64,000 nucleotides of DNA from DATNPX01 sp036702975 (GCA_036702975.1 DATNPX010000016.1:314355-378354); one strand, 5' to 3'. Shown: positions 17,865-26,573, counted from the stretch's first letter. A program made the numbers and translations. The notes: a model not told the origin generated them from the letters alone.

Positions 17865-18797
17865 CTAGTGGCCGCCGGTGAGCCCTTCGAGCATCTCTTT
17901 AAGACTGTCTGCTGACCCCCCATAGGCATCCTCAACTTTTTCCAAGCGCGTATAGCCAGGCGGAATGAGAAATTCAGACGGTTTTACTTTGCTCTTAGTC
18001 AATTCTAGTGTTCGAAGATCGTGCCTGGTTGTGCCCTTGCGATTGGTATAGACAACCTGCAATGGCAGCCCCTCGGGAACCGGCACCGCATAGACAAGAC
18101 TGAGCGCTTGAGAAAGGGGTTTCAAATCATCCGCAATTGCTGAAGTGGTAATTATCTCAGCACCGGTAAGTTCCTGCTTTTCTTCCGGCGTAAGGTGATC
18201 ATTTCTCCTGAATTGCTGTTTAGACTTCAAGGTCTGTTTGTTGACCGCAACACCCATAAATGTCTGTGATTCCATCTTTTCAAGCTTCAAGTCGGCATAC
18301 GCAGACCGTCGAAAATAACTTGCTTTCTGCATGGGGGGCTTCCAGTTCGCCAAAGGGCCGCTCCAATAAACTTTAGAGCCATGATTGCAGACCGCCACGA
18401 CATCTTCCTTAGGTCTGAACAAATACTCAATTCCTGCATGACTGTCCAATCTAAGCCCCTGCGCGCATGCTTTCACATCAAACTGCCCACCAGCCTGGCA
18501 CTCCTGCCTTAGAAAGTATCCATCGACTAACTTTTCCGACTTCATGCTCTCCGATTTTTGCGCTTTGCTGGACAAGGACAGCGTAGAAGCTTTTCCGTTG
18601 TCCAAATGTTTATTCGCAGACGAAACTGTTTTAGTTGCTACAGAATTGCTCGCTGGCGTAGCGATAGACGGAAAAAGAGCAAAAGTTGTGCTCACTATTG
18701 CCAACAAAGCGAAGCACAATGCGCTGCGAAATACGAATCCACGAGCACTCAAACAAACACTAAAAACTTTCCTGCTGAATATCGAATCAATTACCAA
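17865..18797 (-). CDS. Secreted protein of unknown function (full-length paralogue of 2483-2881)
   Basis: Protein of 310 residues beginning at a TTG, with a long hydrophobic signal (FRSALCFALLAIVSTTFALF). The mature part has DGYFLRQECQAGG, CAQGLRLDSHAGIEYLFRPK, VAVCNHGSKVYWSGPLANWKP, then a region with FMGVAVNKQTLKSKQQF and ELTGAEIITTSAI. The last third reads QALSLVYAVPVPEGLPLQVVY and SKVKPSEFLIPPGYTRLEKV. A PxGY motif followed by ExxY at the end suggests a lipid- or beta-sheet-type outer-envelope domain, but I do not recognise the family. The gene at 2483-2881 is a shortened relative. It lies 59 bases from the next minus-strand gene. Confidence 0.7.
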   Translation of the reverse strand: MVIDSIFSRKVFSVCLSARGFVFRSALCFALLAIVSTTFALFPSIATPASNSVATKTVSSANKHLDNGKASTLSLSSKAQKSESMKSEKLVDGYFLRQECQAGGQFDVKACAQGLRLDSHAGIEYLFRPKEDVVAVCNHGSKVYWSGPLANWKPPMQKASYFRRSAYADLKLEKMESQTFMGVAVNKQTLKSKQQFRRNDHLTPEEKQELTGAEIITTSAIADDLKPLSQALSLVYAVPVPEGLPLQVVYTNRKGTTRHDLRTLELTKSKVKPSEFLIPPGYTRLEKVEDAYGGSADSLKEMLEGLTGGH

Positions 18798-18856
18798 TGC
18801 AATGCCATTGCTTCAGAGGGGTTCAGCATATTGTAGCCCGTCGCCGACACAAATGC

Positions 18857-19777
18857 TCAGTATTTACTTTTAGTCGTCGCGGCAGAAAAGTTGGGATAGT
18901 TGAACACACGGCGCTTCCAGCCCGGCAGCCAGCGCTCTTCATGCCTCTCAGGAGGTGCATTGGATACACGTCGCGCTAGCACGATAGAAGCACTCTGCGA
19001 GAATTGCTGAACCGGATCGGCTGAATCACTCATCCCTTCCAGCACCTGCAAGAGCCCCCAGCCGCTACCGTTGTAGCGTTCTTTCTCATTTGTACCTTCA
19101 CCTTTGAAATTGACATAGTCAATCAAAGCGAATGTGCCCGCGCGGCCACTGCTGAGTAGGCGATAAAACCTCCTTTGCAAAACAGAACGTTCATTTGGTG
19201 CAGCCTTTTCTAGCACCGCTGGTAGTGCCGCCTCCAATCTCGCAACGATAAAACGAGTCTGCTCTGGCACGGTAGAGGCCAACAAGGTCCGTAGTTCGCT
19301 TAGCTTTTTTCCGTTCAAGTCACGCAAAAATTCTTCGCGACTATTCCATGGACAATGGCTATCCGGAGTCAACCAAGACGGCAACTTAATTCCACTCACC
19401 TGCAAAAAGGCAACAAGCTTTGGAAAACTCTCTTCAAAGCGCTCAGGAGCAGACTCTCTGTACCATATAAAGTGTCCTATCCCGAGGGAAGGAAAGCCCT
19501 CGCCCACGTTCCAAGACGTAAGCCCGTCCATTCGCTCACCGCATTCATTGCGCCAAATCGCGTGTCCGATTGCCTCGGCGTCAGACTCAGAGAGCTTAAG
19601 TTTCGGCTGTGTACTGCTGGCAGAATTCATGGACGATGTTGACTCGTGCCACGTCGAGTTACTGCTTGTAGGTACCACATGCCGTTGCGCGAGCGCCGAA
19701 CCCACGACGGTGCCGTATATAAGCATCAGACAAGTCAGGTAGGTGCTGGCTTTCAGGAAGTTTGACAACTGTGGCAA
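18857..19777 (-). CDS. Secreted protein with lysozyme-like motif
   Basis: Protein of 306 residues with a signal peptide (STYLTCLMLIYGTVVGSALAQ). The central motif WRNECGERMDGLTSWN, then GEGFPSLGIGHFIWYRE, is a conserved feature of a secreted family that I recall as lysozyme-like; the Glu in NECG and the aromatic G-H-F-I-W loop fit a glycan-binding active site. A later block, FALIDYVNFKGEG.. followed by ERYNGSGWGLLQVLEGM, has the G-W-G-L-L-Q motif common in peptidoglycan-active enzymes. The catalytic role is inferred. It lies upstream of the 17865-18797 gene on the same strand and both may share a transcript. Confidence 0.6.
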   Translation of the reverse strand: MPQLSNFLKASTYLTCLMLIYGTVVGSALAQRHVVPTSSNSTWHESTSSMNSASSTQPKLKLSESDAEAIGHAIWRNECGERMDGLTSWNVGEGFPSLGIGHFIWYRESAPERFEESFPKLVAFLQVSGIKLPSWLTPDSHCPWNSREEFLRDLNGKKLSELRTLLASTVPEQTRFIVARLEAALPAVLEKAAPNERSVLQRRFYRLLSSGRAGTFALIDYVNFKGEGTNEKERYNGSGWGLLQVLEGMSDSADPVQQFSQSASIVLARRVSNAPPERHEERWLPGWKRRVFNYPNFSAATTKSKY

Positions 19778-19827
19778 TTCTCCAAAATTTATTAGGTGTG
19801 AATTATTCGAAAAAATCTAACGGTTGT

Positions 19828-19833
19828 TATAAT
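19828..19833 (+). promoter_or_regulatory. Candidate -10 box of the uracil-DNA glycosylase gene
   Basis: TATAAT is placed 23 bases ahead of the GTG start at 19857. A -35 hexamer is not obvious. Confidence 0.3.
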
Positions 19834-19856
19834 CAGGCATTAGAACTGGTGTTGAC

Positions 19857-20486
19857 GTGATTTCAAGCAAACAACAAGCGATCGCTTCTCACATTGCGGA
19901 GCTAAAAACGTGTCAACGGTGTCCCGGCATGGTCGGTCCGGTAGTGACGCATCGGCCCATACTCTCCAAAGTCTACTTGATTGGGCAAGCTCCTGGCCCA
20001 AGAGAAGGAGCCGCGGGACGTCCTTTTGCCTGGACAGCCGGTAAGACTCTTTTTAGGTGGTTCTCCACAATCGGTCTTGACGAGGAACAGTTTCGCTCTC
20101 TTGCATACATGTCAGCCGTTTGCCGCTGTTTCCCGGGGAAGGCTTCAGGTGGCGGCGATCGAGTTCCAGGACCACTTGAAATTCGCAACTGCAGCAGCTG
20201 GATGGAACAAGAGTTTCGCATTCTACAACCAGATTTGGTTATACCTGTAGGCAAACTGGCGATCGAGCAATCACTGGGCAAATGCCAATTGACGGACGTA
20301 ATTGGTGTTGACTTCAAGGAGACATTATTCGGCGTTAAGTGCGATGTGATACCACTTCCTCATCCTTCGGGTGCATCGACGTGGTTCAAACGCGAACCAG
20401 GCATAACGCTTCTTCAGAAGGCATTGACTCTAATCGGGGAGCATCCTTCCTGGCAAAAACTAATTGACCAAACTCGCAGCGAGTGA
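19857..20486 (+). CDS. Uracil-DNA glycosylase superfamily protein, family 5 (UDGb)-like
   Basis: Protein of 209 residues. It has the iron-sulphur cysteines of family 4/5 enzymes: CQRC (residues 18-21), and two more in VCRCFPG and IRNCSSW. The water-activating motif is GQAPGPREGAAGRPFAWTAGK and the minor-groove loop is HPSGAS near the end. The block DRVPGPLEIRNC (spacing of the cluster's last cysteine) matches UDGb more than family 4. It excises uracil and possibly hypoxanthine from DNA. The GTG start has no strong ribosome-binding site. It is single, with a minus-strand neighbour on each side. Confidence 0.87.
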   Translation: MISSKQQAIASHIAELKTCQRCPGMVGPVVTHRPILSKVYLIGQAPGPREGAAGRPFAWTAGKTLFRWFSTIGLDEEQFRSLAYMSAVCRCFPGKASGGGDRVPGPLEIRNCSSWMEQEFRILQPDLVIPVGKLAIEQSLGKCQLTDVIGVDFKETLFGVKCDVIPLPHPSGASTWFKREPGITLLQKALTLIGEHPSWQKLIDQTRSE

Positions 20487-20503
20487 CCAAGCGCTACTCG
20501 CGT

Positions 20504-22306
20504 CTAGTCGAAGCCCAATCCACCAGTCAATTGTTCAACCATCGGTTGCGGATCGTTCCAGACCGGCGTATCGATTTTGCTGAAACCAACCACACTTAGA
20601 CCGCGCAGGCGATGCGAATTCACAGCCTGTTCAACAGAAGAGACTTGATTGTCTGGCACAAACATGTGAGTAACCTCTGGTTTTCGCAACCCAAGCCACT
20701 CTCGCCATGAGCTACCAAGTTTCAAACGTTCGATCAACAATTCGCCGGGTTCAGTAAACATCGCGGGTTTTGCCTGGCTCATAACGTCACGCGAGATGCC
20801 AAATACAACTGGATAATCGGTTAAATGAACTGGACCGGCGCGATGATAGAGAAAAGCTGTAGGAAAGCTACGGGTCATCGAAATCTCTTGATGGGCGATA
20901 TCTTGCCCGGCACTCTCCCCTGTTTTCTGTTCGATACCCCGCGAGCGCACTTCGTGTGCGGACAAGATAGAGCGTTGCTCCAGAATCGGCCCAATCGCTC
21001 TCGAGTTAGTCGCATGAAACAGATTTGTCAAATTGGCCGAAGGCTCGAAAGGCATCCACGCCAGTGGAGTTGCACCGTGGCGGCTTATTGCATCATTAGT
21101 GGCACCAAGACCGAGTTTTTCGTTGAGAGCAGCAATATCAAAACCAAAATAATTCTGCGCACCATCATGCAAGCCAGAGAACAGTTCATATTTTTCAGGG
21201 TCTTTGCCAATGTCGACCGGCGCCAGTTTCGCCATTTTTCCGTCAAGCTCACTTACACCAACACCCGGGCCAGCATTGAGCGGCGAATTGAGAGCATCAC
21301 GAATTTGAGCAATTCGCTCAACCGAATAATTGGCACCAGGAGGTGCCGCAGCAGCCAGTTCAGCATCCGAATAGGCAGCCATTCCAGGCGAATCAGCAGT
21401 TCCGTGCCATACGCCGAGCAATCTTTCAACGAAAGCGGCCTTGGTTTTCGCAAGAGCATAAAATGCGGTATTGCCCGTGGTGCCTTGCCGATCAACAGCC
21501 TGAACATCTTCCACAAACCTAGCAAAGTGTCTATCAAAAGCCAGAACCGGATTGTTTTCTGGCGTAAGCGGAAGGCGCGGACTTTCAGGCGCATGCGCTT
21601 TAGCAAAGACGTCACTCTGCGAAACTCTACTAACTCCGAGTTGGAGAACATCCATACCAGCGCTGAACAACGCAAACCTTCCTGCTGCTGCCGCGGTTTC
21701 CTCGCCCGTTGCCAAACGCCCATCTCTCACATAGGCATTTTCATTGGCCCAAACAGCTCCGCTTATAGAACCAGCAATCACACTATTTCGGCTGCGATTC
21801 AGGAACGTAGTCGAGCCGAAATCTTTGGAAGAATCTAGAGCTTTTTTCGTTCCACCCATAATCGCAAAGGTCGAGCCGGTGATGATGGCAGATTCCAAAC
21901 GTCCACGCAAAAGTCCTTTCGATTCGTCGCTCTTGGTCAGCAAGCCGCCGTCCACGGCACCAGTGGCAAACATCTTGATTGCCGTGCCTGACGCGCCATC
22001 CACCGCTGCACCGAGCACAGGTTTGAGAGCGCCATGGGTTGCTGCGCTCAAAATGGAGAAATCGACGACTTCACCAACCAATTCCCCAGCCTTTGCAGCC
22101 AAAGTTCGTTCACTTTGCGCCTGGGGCTCTTCAGGCTTTGAGCCACATAGCTGTTTAACAGCATCTATGGGCTTTTGAACTGCGCCCTGATAACATCCCT
22201 TGAGGAAATCAATGGGATTTATGTTATGCAAGACCGAGCCAACCATACTCTCATTCGGAGACGGTTGCGAAGCAGCTCGATTATCGCCCAGCGATTCGGT
22301 TCCCAA
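20504..22306 (-). CDS. 600-residue unknown protein with possible ADP-ribosyltransferase-like C-terminus
   Basis: Protein of 600 residues. Residues 1-230 are Ala/Gly-rich with hydrophobic helices (GELVGEVVDFSILSAATHG, AIITGSTFAIMGGTKKAL), similar to the pore-like or scaffold part of secreted effector-type proteins. The middle is unrecognised. The C-terminus from 429 has LFHATNSRAIGPILEQRS, then ISMTRSFPTAFLYHR, VVFGISRDVM and GELLIERL. The order His, a Ser/Thr-containing strand, a beta strand and a Glu before a helix is what ART-fold toxins and transferases show. That is a pattern match only. It starts at a TTG; a later in-frame ATG at 22246 is also possible. Confidence 0.5.
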   Translation of the reverse strand: MGTESLGDNRAASQPSPNESMVGSVLHNINPIDFLKGCYQGAVQKPIDAVKQLCGSKPEEPQAQSERTLAAKAGELVGEVVDFSILSAATHGALKPVLGAAVDGASGTAIKMFATGAVDGGLLTKSDESKGLLRGRLESAIITGSTFAIMGGTKKALDSSKDFGSTTFLNRSRNSVIAGSISGAVWANENAYVRDGRLATGEETAAAAGRFALFSAGMDVLQLGVSRVSQSDVFAKAHAPESPRLPLTPENNPVLAFDRHFARFVEDVQAVDRQGTTGNTAFYALAKTKAAFVERLLGVWHGTADSPGMAAYSDAELAAAAPPGANYSVERIAQIRDALNSPLNAGPGVGVSELDGKMAKLAPVDIGKDPEKYELFSGLHDGAQNYFGFDIAALNEKLGLGATNDAISRHGATPLAWMPFEPSANLTNLFHATNSRAIGPILEQRSILSAHEVRSRGIEQKTGESAGQDIAHQEISMTRSFPTAFLYHRAGPVHLTDYPVVFGISRDVMSQAKPAMFTEPGELLIERLKLGSSWREWLGLRKPEVTHMFVPDNQVSSVEQAVNSHRLRGLSVVGFSKIDTPVWNDPQPMVEQLTGGLGFD

Positions 22307-22525
22307 AAATGTTCACTCTTGCGTCTTATGGCACCATACTGACGGTAAAATGGCGCCGTGTCACCCGGGAAAATACGTAACTTCCCGATGTGATTGCGCC
22401 CTACGCCAGATAGACCGAACAGAGCGGACAATTTAATGCAAGAAGGTAACGCAGATACGGCGGAACTCGTCAGAAGATATGGCAACATCAATTAGCGCGT
22501 CTATCATTGGCACTGGAGAAGCGAA

Positions 22526-22870
22526 ATGCCCTATGTAGAAACTTACCTGGGAGCAATAACGGCAGATGCTGAGGACGTAACAATACAATTTAGCGATCAA
22601 GAACTGACTCTCGGTTTTCGTGACTATGTGAAACAAGTTTGCAAGCTTGTATTTTCTGAAACACTCGCTTTTCGATGGCAAGAGTTTGACGAATCAGATC
22701 CAGCCATCGATTCTGACAAAACTTATGAGGTGACTGAATCTGAGTGGCTGCAGCGTCAGGCAAACCTACAGGGTGAAAACGCCGACCACTATAAACACTT
22801 CAAGTTGTGCTTTAATGCTTGCGGCACTCTCGACATTCTCGCGAAATCAGTGGGGTCATCAAAGTCATGA
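22526..22870 (+). CDS. Small protein of unknown function
   Basis: Protein of 114 residues with GGAGAAG at the right spacing before ATG 22526. The tail HYKHFKLCFNACGTLDILAK looks structured, and the body is acidic (WQEFDESDPAIDSDK). No domain is recognised. It is followed by a serine-hydrolase gene 111 bases downstream on the same strand; it is divergent from the 600-residue protein. Codon pattern and ribosome-binding site favour a real gene. An immunity-type partner for the neighbouring possible toxin would be one idea, but nothing in the sequence proves it. Confidence 0.65.
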   Translation: MPYVETYLGAITADAEDVTIQFSDQELTLGFRDYVKQVCKLVFSETLAFRWQEFDESDPAIDSDKTYEVTESEWLQRQANLQGENADHYKHFKLCFNACGTLDILAKSVGSSKS

Positions 22871-22981
22871 CGATCCAAAAACATTCACTGCAGGAATAGA
22901 AAAGGACGTTTTCTTTAGCGTTACGCCAGAGATCTGTAATAGCAGACCTATCGTTGGCCGACAAATTGTGAGGAGACAACT

Positions 22982-24649
22982 ATGACCAATCGGAAAGCGG
23001 CGATAACTTCGTCTTTGTCACTGTTTTTGCCACTATCTTTGACGCTCCTTTTGTCGTCCCCAATGCTCTCACCAGCTTCCGCGTTTGCTGCCACAACTGC
23101 GAGTCAGGCGAACCAGCCATCAACAAATTCCAATGAAACGATAAAGTTTACACCGCGTTTCCCAGAGGCAACGACAACTGGGGAGAGCGTCCGCGCGGCC
23201 ATCAGCGAAATCGATCAATTGGCGCAAAAACAGGTGAATGAAAACGTCGTGCCAGGCATGGCTATAGCGATTGTATACAAGGATGCAGTTGTCTTTGTTA
23301 AAGGCTACGGCGTGCGCAGTACCGCCACCACTGACAAAATTGATCCCGATACGGTGTTTCAATTGGCCTCTGTTTCGAAATCGCTAGCGGCAACAGCTGT
23401 TGCATCATTAGTTGGCGAAGGCAAGATCTCGTGGGACTCAAAGATTTGCGATCTAGATCCGGCTTTTGCCATGTATGACCCATGGGTGACGAGCCAACTA
23501 ACCGTTCGTGACTTGTTCGCGCATCGCAGTGGCTTACCAGACCACGCAGGAGATCCGCTCGAAGACCTTGGCTTTGATAGAGCTCAGGTACTGCATCGAT
23601 TGCGATTTCAAAAACCCGATAGCAGCTTGCGTGCACATTATGCTTACACGAACTTTGGGCTGACAGAAGGGGCTGTAGCCGCAGCAAGAGCCTATGACAC
23701 AAGCTGGGAAGATGTTTGCCAATCGAGACTGTATGCACCATTGGGAATGAATTCCACAAGCTCGCGCCATTCAGACTTTGTTGCTCGCACTAACAAAGCG
23801 CAACTGCATGTGTTAGTGGATGGGAAGTGGGTGGCAAAAAATCACCGCGACCCAGATGCGCAATCACCAGCCGGTGGAGCAAGTGCATCTGTAAATGATC
23901 TGGCGAAGTGGATGCGCATGCATCTTGCTGGTGGGAAATTCGAAGGCAAGCAAATAATAGCTGCGGCTCCTCTAGCTGAGGCTTATCGTCCCCACATGTT
24001 CACTCACTACAGTCCGATCACTGGTCTGCCTGAGTTTTACGGACTGGGATTCAATGTCGGTTACGACAGGGAAGGTCGATTGCACCTCAGTCATTCAGGC
24101 GGCTTTGCCATGGGAGCCGCGACAAATTTTCAAATGATACCATCTGAAAATTTGGGAATCTGCGTACTGACAAATGCATGTCCGATTGGAGTGGCCGAAG
24201 GAATCGCCAGTACATTCAGCGATCTGGCGTTGTATGGCAAGACTACTCAGAACTGGATTGCGCTTTACCGGCAAGTTTTTTCCGATCCCTCTACTCTGGC
24301 AATGTCCAAAGCTCATGATTACAAACTTGCACCACCGACGGAGACAGCCGCATTGAAAAACGCTGCTTACTTAGGCGTTTATCACAATGACCTGGCTGGA
24401 GATCTAGAGATCAGTGAACGAGATGGCGGGCTGGCGATGGCGGTCGGTCCGAAGAAGACGGTATTTGCTTTGAAGCACTACGACCACGATACGTTTACCT
24501 ACGTCGTTAATAGCGAGAATACGATCGGAGTGACCGGACTGACGTTCAGTATCCAGGCAGGAGGCAAAGCTAGTAGCGTAGTCTTGGAAAATCTCAACGA
24601 ATTTGGACAAGGAGAGTTCATGCGTGTTGAGAGGTCGCCGGGCAAGTAA
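22982..24649 (+). CDS. Secreted serine hydrolase of the beta-lactamase / esterase class C family
   Basis: Protein of 555 residues. A signal peptide (SLFLPLSLTLLLSSPMLSPASAFA) precedes a class C beta-lactamase-like domain: SVSK (Ser130-x-x-Lys133), YAYTN (tyrosine motif), and LSHSGGF as the third motif. LASVSKSLAATAV is the nucleophile region. The last 130 residues form a DUF3471-like lipocalin domain (LGVYHNDLAGDLEISERDG). Such proteins act as D-aminopeptidases, esterases or beta-lactamases in the periplasm; the substrate is not evident. AGGAG stands 5-7 bases upstream of the start. The gene is transcribed toward the MarR gene, which is convergent. Confidence 0.9.
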   Translation: MTNRKAAITSSLSLFLPLSLTLLLSSPMLSPASAFAATTASQANQPSTNSNETIKFTPRFPEATTTGESVRAAISEIDQLAQKQVNENVVPGMAIAIVYKDAVVFVKGYGVRSTATTDKIDPDTVFQLASVSKSLAATAVASLVGEGKISWDSKICDLDPAFAMYDPWVTSQLTVRDLFAHRSGLPDHAGDPLEDLGFDRAQVLHRLRFQKPDSSLRAHYAYTNFGLTEGAVAAARAYDTSWEDVCQSRLYAPLGMNSTSSRHSDFVARTNKAQLHVLVDGKWVAKNHRDPDAQSPAGGASASVNDLAKWMRMHLAGGKFEGKQIIAAAPLAEAYRPHMFTHYSPITGLPEFYGLGFNVGYDREGRLHLSHSGGFAMGAATNFQMIPSENLGICVLTNACPIGVAEGIASTFSDLALYGKTTQNWIALYRQVFSDPSTLAMSKAHDYKLAPPTETAALKNAAYLGVYHNDLAGDLEISERDGGLAMAVGPKKTVFALKHYDHDTFTYVVNSENTIGVTGLTFSIQAGGKASSVVLENLNEFGQGEFMRVERSPGK

Positions 24650-24685
24650 AGTGCTGCAAACAGACGCCGCAGTCCTTGTGAGGTC

Positions 24686-25174
24686 CTAAGCCTTCATTCC
24701 GCTGTGCCCCAGGTAAGGATCTTCGGAAGCGATAGCCGCGGCCTTTAGACCGAGCTTTTTAAGCAAGGCGATCAGCAGCAATTTTTCGCTCGCTGAGAGC
24801 CCACTAGCCGCCTCAGACAGAGCCCTAGCGTGGTCTTCAAATATAGACGTGATCAATTCGCGACCATTGTCTGTTAATGATATAAGCTTCGTGCGCCTGT
24901 CGAACTCACAATTGACTCTCTGCACCAGACGACGCCTTTCCAGCCGATCGATAGCGGCCGTCATGGACGCATTCGCAAGCAGAACCTTACTTCCTATGGC
25001 GCAGATCGGCAGATTTCCTTTATGCAATAAGCACTCAAGAATGGCGAAATCGGTCGGGATTAAGCCAGCGCCACCTATATGAGCTGCAGCGCACTGTTGC
25101 ATTGCGTTGCTAGCCCTACTCAGCACAACGTAAAGCTTTAAGGATATGGCTGGCTCTAAATCTTCTGTGGTCAT
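24686..25174 (-). CDS. MarR-family transcriptional regulator
   Basis: Protein of 162 residues. The winged-helix core is DFAILECLLHKGNLPICAIGSKVLLANASM, then AAIDRLERRRLVQRVN and DRRTKLISLTDNGRELI, the wing (quoted in parts). MarR dimers repress nearby genes and release DNA with ligands. It is divergent from the yceI gene at 25293 and shares a 118-base intergenic region that holds three ATAGTTTG repeats over the yceI promoter, so it is a good candidate regulator of that gene and itself. ATG 25174 is used; an in-frame ATG at 25195 would add an atypical Cys/Tyr-rich start. Confidence 0.88.
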   Translation of the reverse strand: MTTEDLEPAISLKLYVVLSRASNAMQQCAAAHIGGAGLIPTDFAILECLLHKGNLPICAIGSKVLLANASMTAAIDRLERRRLVQRVNCEFDRRTKLISLTDNGRELITSIFEDHARALSEAASGLSASEKLLLIALLKKLGLKAAAIASEDPYLGHSGMKA

Positions 25175-25205
25175 TTCACAATAATAGCAAAACATTTGAC
25201 ATCAA

Positions 25206-25245
25206 ATAGTTTGACAGGCAATAGTTTGTTTATATAATAGTTTGA
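25206..25245 (+). promoter_or_regulatory. Consensus promoter with three ATAGTTTG repeats upstream of yceI
   Basis: TTGACA (25211-25216) and TATAAT (25233-25238), 16 bases apart, form a near-perfect sigma-70 promoter reading toward yceI. ATAGTTTG occurs at 25206, 25221 and 25237, overlapping the -35 to -10 region at 15-16 base spacing. The first copy lies in TCAAATAGTTTGA, an imperfect palindrome. These are probable binding sites of the divergent MarR protein. Confidence 0.65.
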
Positions 25246-25292
25246 TATCGAAGCATTTTTATACTTCATCTCATTCAAATTGGAGGTTCTTA

Positions 25293-25913
25293 ATGACTGC
25301 TGCAAAAATCACCACACTCGACAAGGGAAAACTACTAGGACTTTTAGCAGCTTCCTTGGTTTCGATATCGCCCGCAAGGGCCGCGGATGGTTGGTCCATA
25401 GACCCCACTCATTCACAGGCAAATTTCACCGTTCGCCACATGATGGTCTCTAACGTGCGCGGAAGTTTCTCCAAACTTCAGGGAAAAGCGTCCTATGACG
25501 GCAAAGATCTGCAAGGCGCAAGCGTGGAAGCGAACATCGACGCAAGCTCTATCGATACGCATGATGCAAAAAGAGATGGACATCTTAAATCACCGGACTT
25601 CTTTGACGTAGCGAAATACCCTGAAATCAAATTCGTTTCAAAGAAAGTCGTTTCCACAAAAAATGGCATTGACATAGAAGGCAATCTCACACTGCACGGA
25701 ATAACTAAACCAGTCGTACTACACGGCAGCAAGCTCAGTGAGCCAGTCAAAGATCCATACGGCAATATCCGCATTGGAACAGTTGCCACCACACAAATAA
25801 ATCGCAAAGACTTCGGCATGACCTTTAATCAGCAACTCGACAACGGCGGACTGATGGTCGGCGAAGAAGTTGGCATCGAGCTTGACGTAGAACTAGTTAA
25901 GAACAAAGGCTAG
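25293..25913 (+). CDS. YceI-family periplasmic lipid-binding protein, second copy
   Basis: Protein of 206 residues with signal LLGLLAASLVSISPARAADG and YceI motifs WSIDPTHSQANFTVRHMM, KSPDFFDVAKYPEIKFVSKK and TQINRKDFGMTF. Compared with the protein at 4661-5293 the two share the layout strand by strand, with the same DxAKYPxIxF motif; this copy has no lysine-rich tail. GGAGG precedes ATG 25293. It is divergent from a MarR gene and its promoter carries candidate operators, so unlike the first copy it appears to be switched by MarR. Confidence 0.92.
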   Translation: MTAAKITTLDKGKLLGLLAASLVSISPARAADGWSIDPTHSQANFTVRHMMVSNVRGSFSKLQGKASYDGKDLQGASVEANIDASSIDTHDAKRDGHLKSPDFFDVAKYPEIKFVSKKVVSTKNGIDIEGNLTLHGITKPVVLHGSKLSEPVKDPYGNIRIGTVATTQINRKDFGMTFNQQLDNGGLMVGEEVGIELDVELVKNKG

Positions 25914-25953
25914 AAGCGATCTAACAATCAATTTCTAGAAATAGAGGACGGCC

Positions 25954-25985
25954 CTGGCAGGTTTCAGCGGACTGAAGCCTGCCAG
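25954..25985 (+). terminator. Hairpin between convergent yceI and hsp20-like genes
   Basis: CTGGCAGGTTTCAG (25954-25967) pairs with CTGAAGCCTGCCAG (25972-25985) with one G-T wobble around CGGA, a 14-base stem. No T-run follows, so it may work in both directions for the two genes that end at 25913 and 26010. Confidence 0.5.
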
Positions 25986-26009
25986 TTGTGGGGGGTGAAA
26001 TCAATGGTG

Positions 26010-26573
26010 TCAGCTTTTTGGCAGTGTTACCGTTAGCACGCCATCTTTCACGCTAGCTTGGACCTTGTCGGCGTTGACTTTACAAGGCAAATGTACTGAC
26101 TGCTCAAATGACTCGTCGAAAGACTCAAATTTGTTATTGTTCTTTTCTTCTTGTTTTTTGTGCGCTCTTATTGTCACTGCGTGTTCGCTGGCTTCCACTT
26201 TGACGTCTTTTTCGTCCATGCCTGGTACCTGGGCAATCACGCGCAATTCCTTGTCGCCGTCAATTGTCTGCAGCTTCGGGGTCGCAGGCGAAAAATCTAT
26301 GAGTGGTACAAGTGGCAAAGGCTTCAAAGTCCAGTTCACTGGAGAAAACAAAGGATCAACATAGATATCCCAAAGATGTGGCGCGATCAATCGATTGACC
26401 TTGCCAGGTTCTGGCTCTTCTACTTTCTGCACTGGTACGCTTGCAGCCTCACTGGCGTAGACCCTGTTGTTCTTGTCTAAAAATTCCCTGCCAGCAAAGC
26501 CGCCGGCGAAACCAAGCGCCAACGACAACGCAACAATCACAGCCATTTGGGCTCTTTCTCCTATCACTTTCAT
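26010..26573 (-). CDS. Hsp20/alpha-crystallin protein with an N-terminal membrane segment
   Basis: Protein of 187 residues. The C-terminal 90 residues are an alpha-crystallin domain (RVIAQVPGMDEKDVKVEASEH, SFEQSVHLPCKVNADKVQAS, DGVLTVTLPK). The N-terminus has a hydrophobic stretch, MAVIVALSLALGFAGGFAGR, that could be a membrane anchor or an uncleaved signal, with a linker rich in Pro/Glu. Normal Hsp20 proteins are cytosolic, so this one would guard periplasmic or membrane-surface proteins. GGAGG 8 bases before ATG 26573 fixes the start. The LRV-repeat gene is upstream on the same strand. Confidence 0.85.
   Translation of the reverse strand: MKVIGERAQMAVIVALSLALGFAGGFAGREFLDKNNRVYASEAASVPVQKVEEPEPGKVNRLIAPHLWDIYVDPLFSPVNWTLKPLPLVPLIDFSPATPKLQTIDGDKELRVIAQVPGMDEKDVKVEASEHAVTIRAHKKQEEKNNNKFESFDESFEQSVHLPCKVNADKVQASVKDGVLTVTLPKS

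Noticed and set aside
20825..21838. A long open frame (337 codons) on the plus strand
   Set aside because: It runs opposite the 600-residue gene and its product is a low-quality mix rich in Arg/Ser with no motif; it is a by-product of the coding strand's codon usage.
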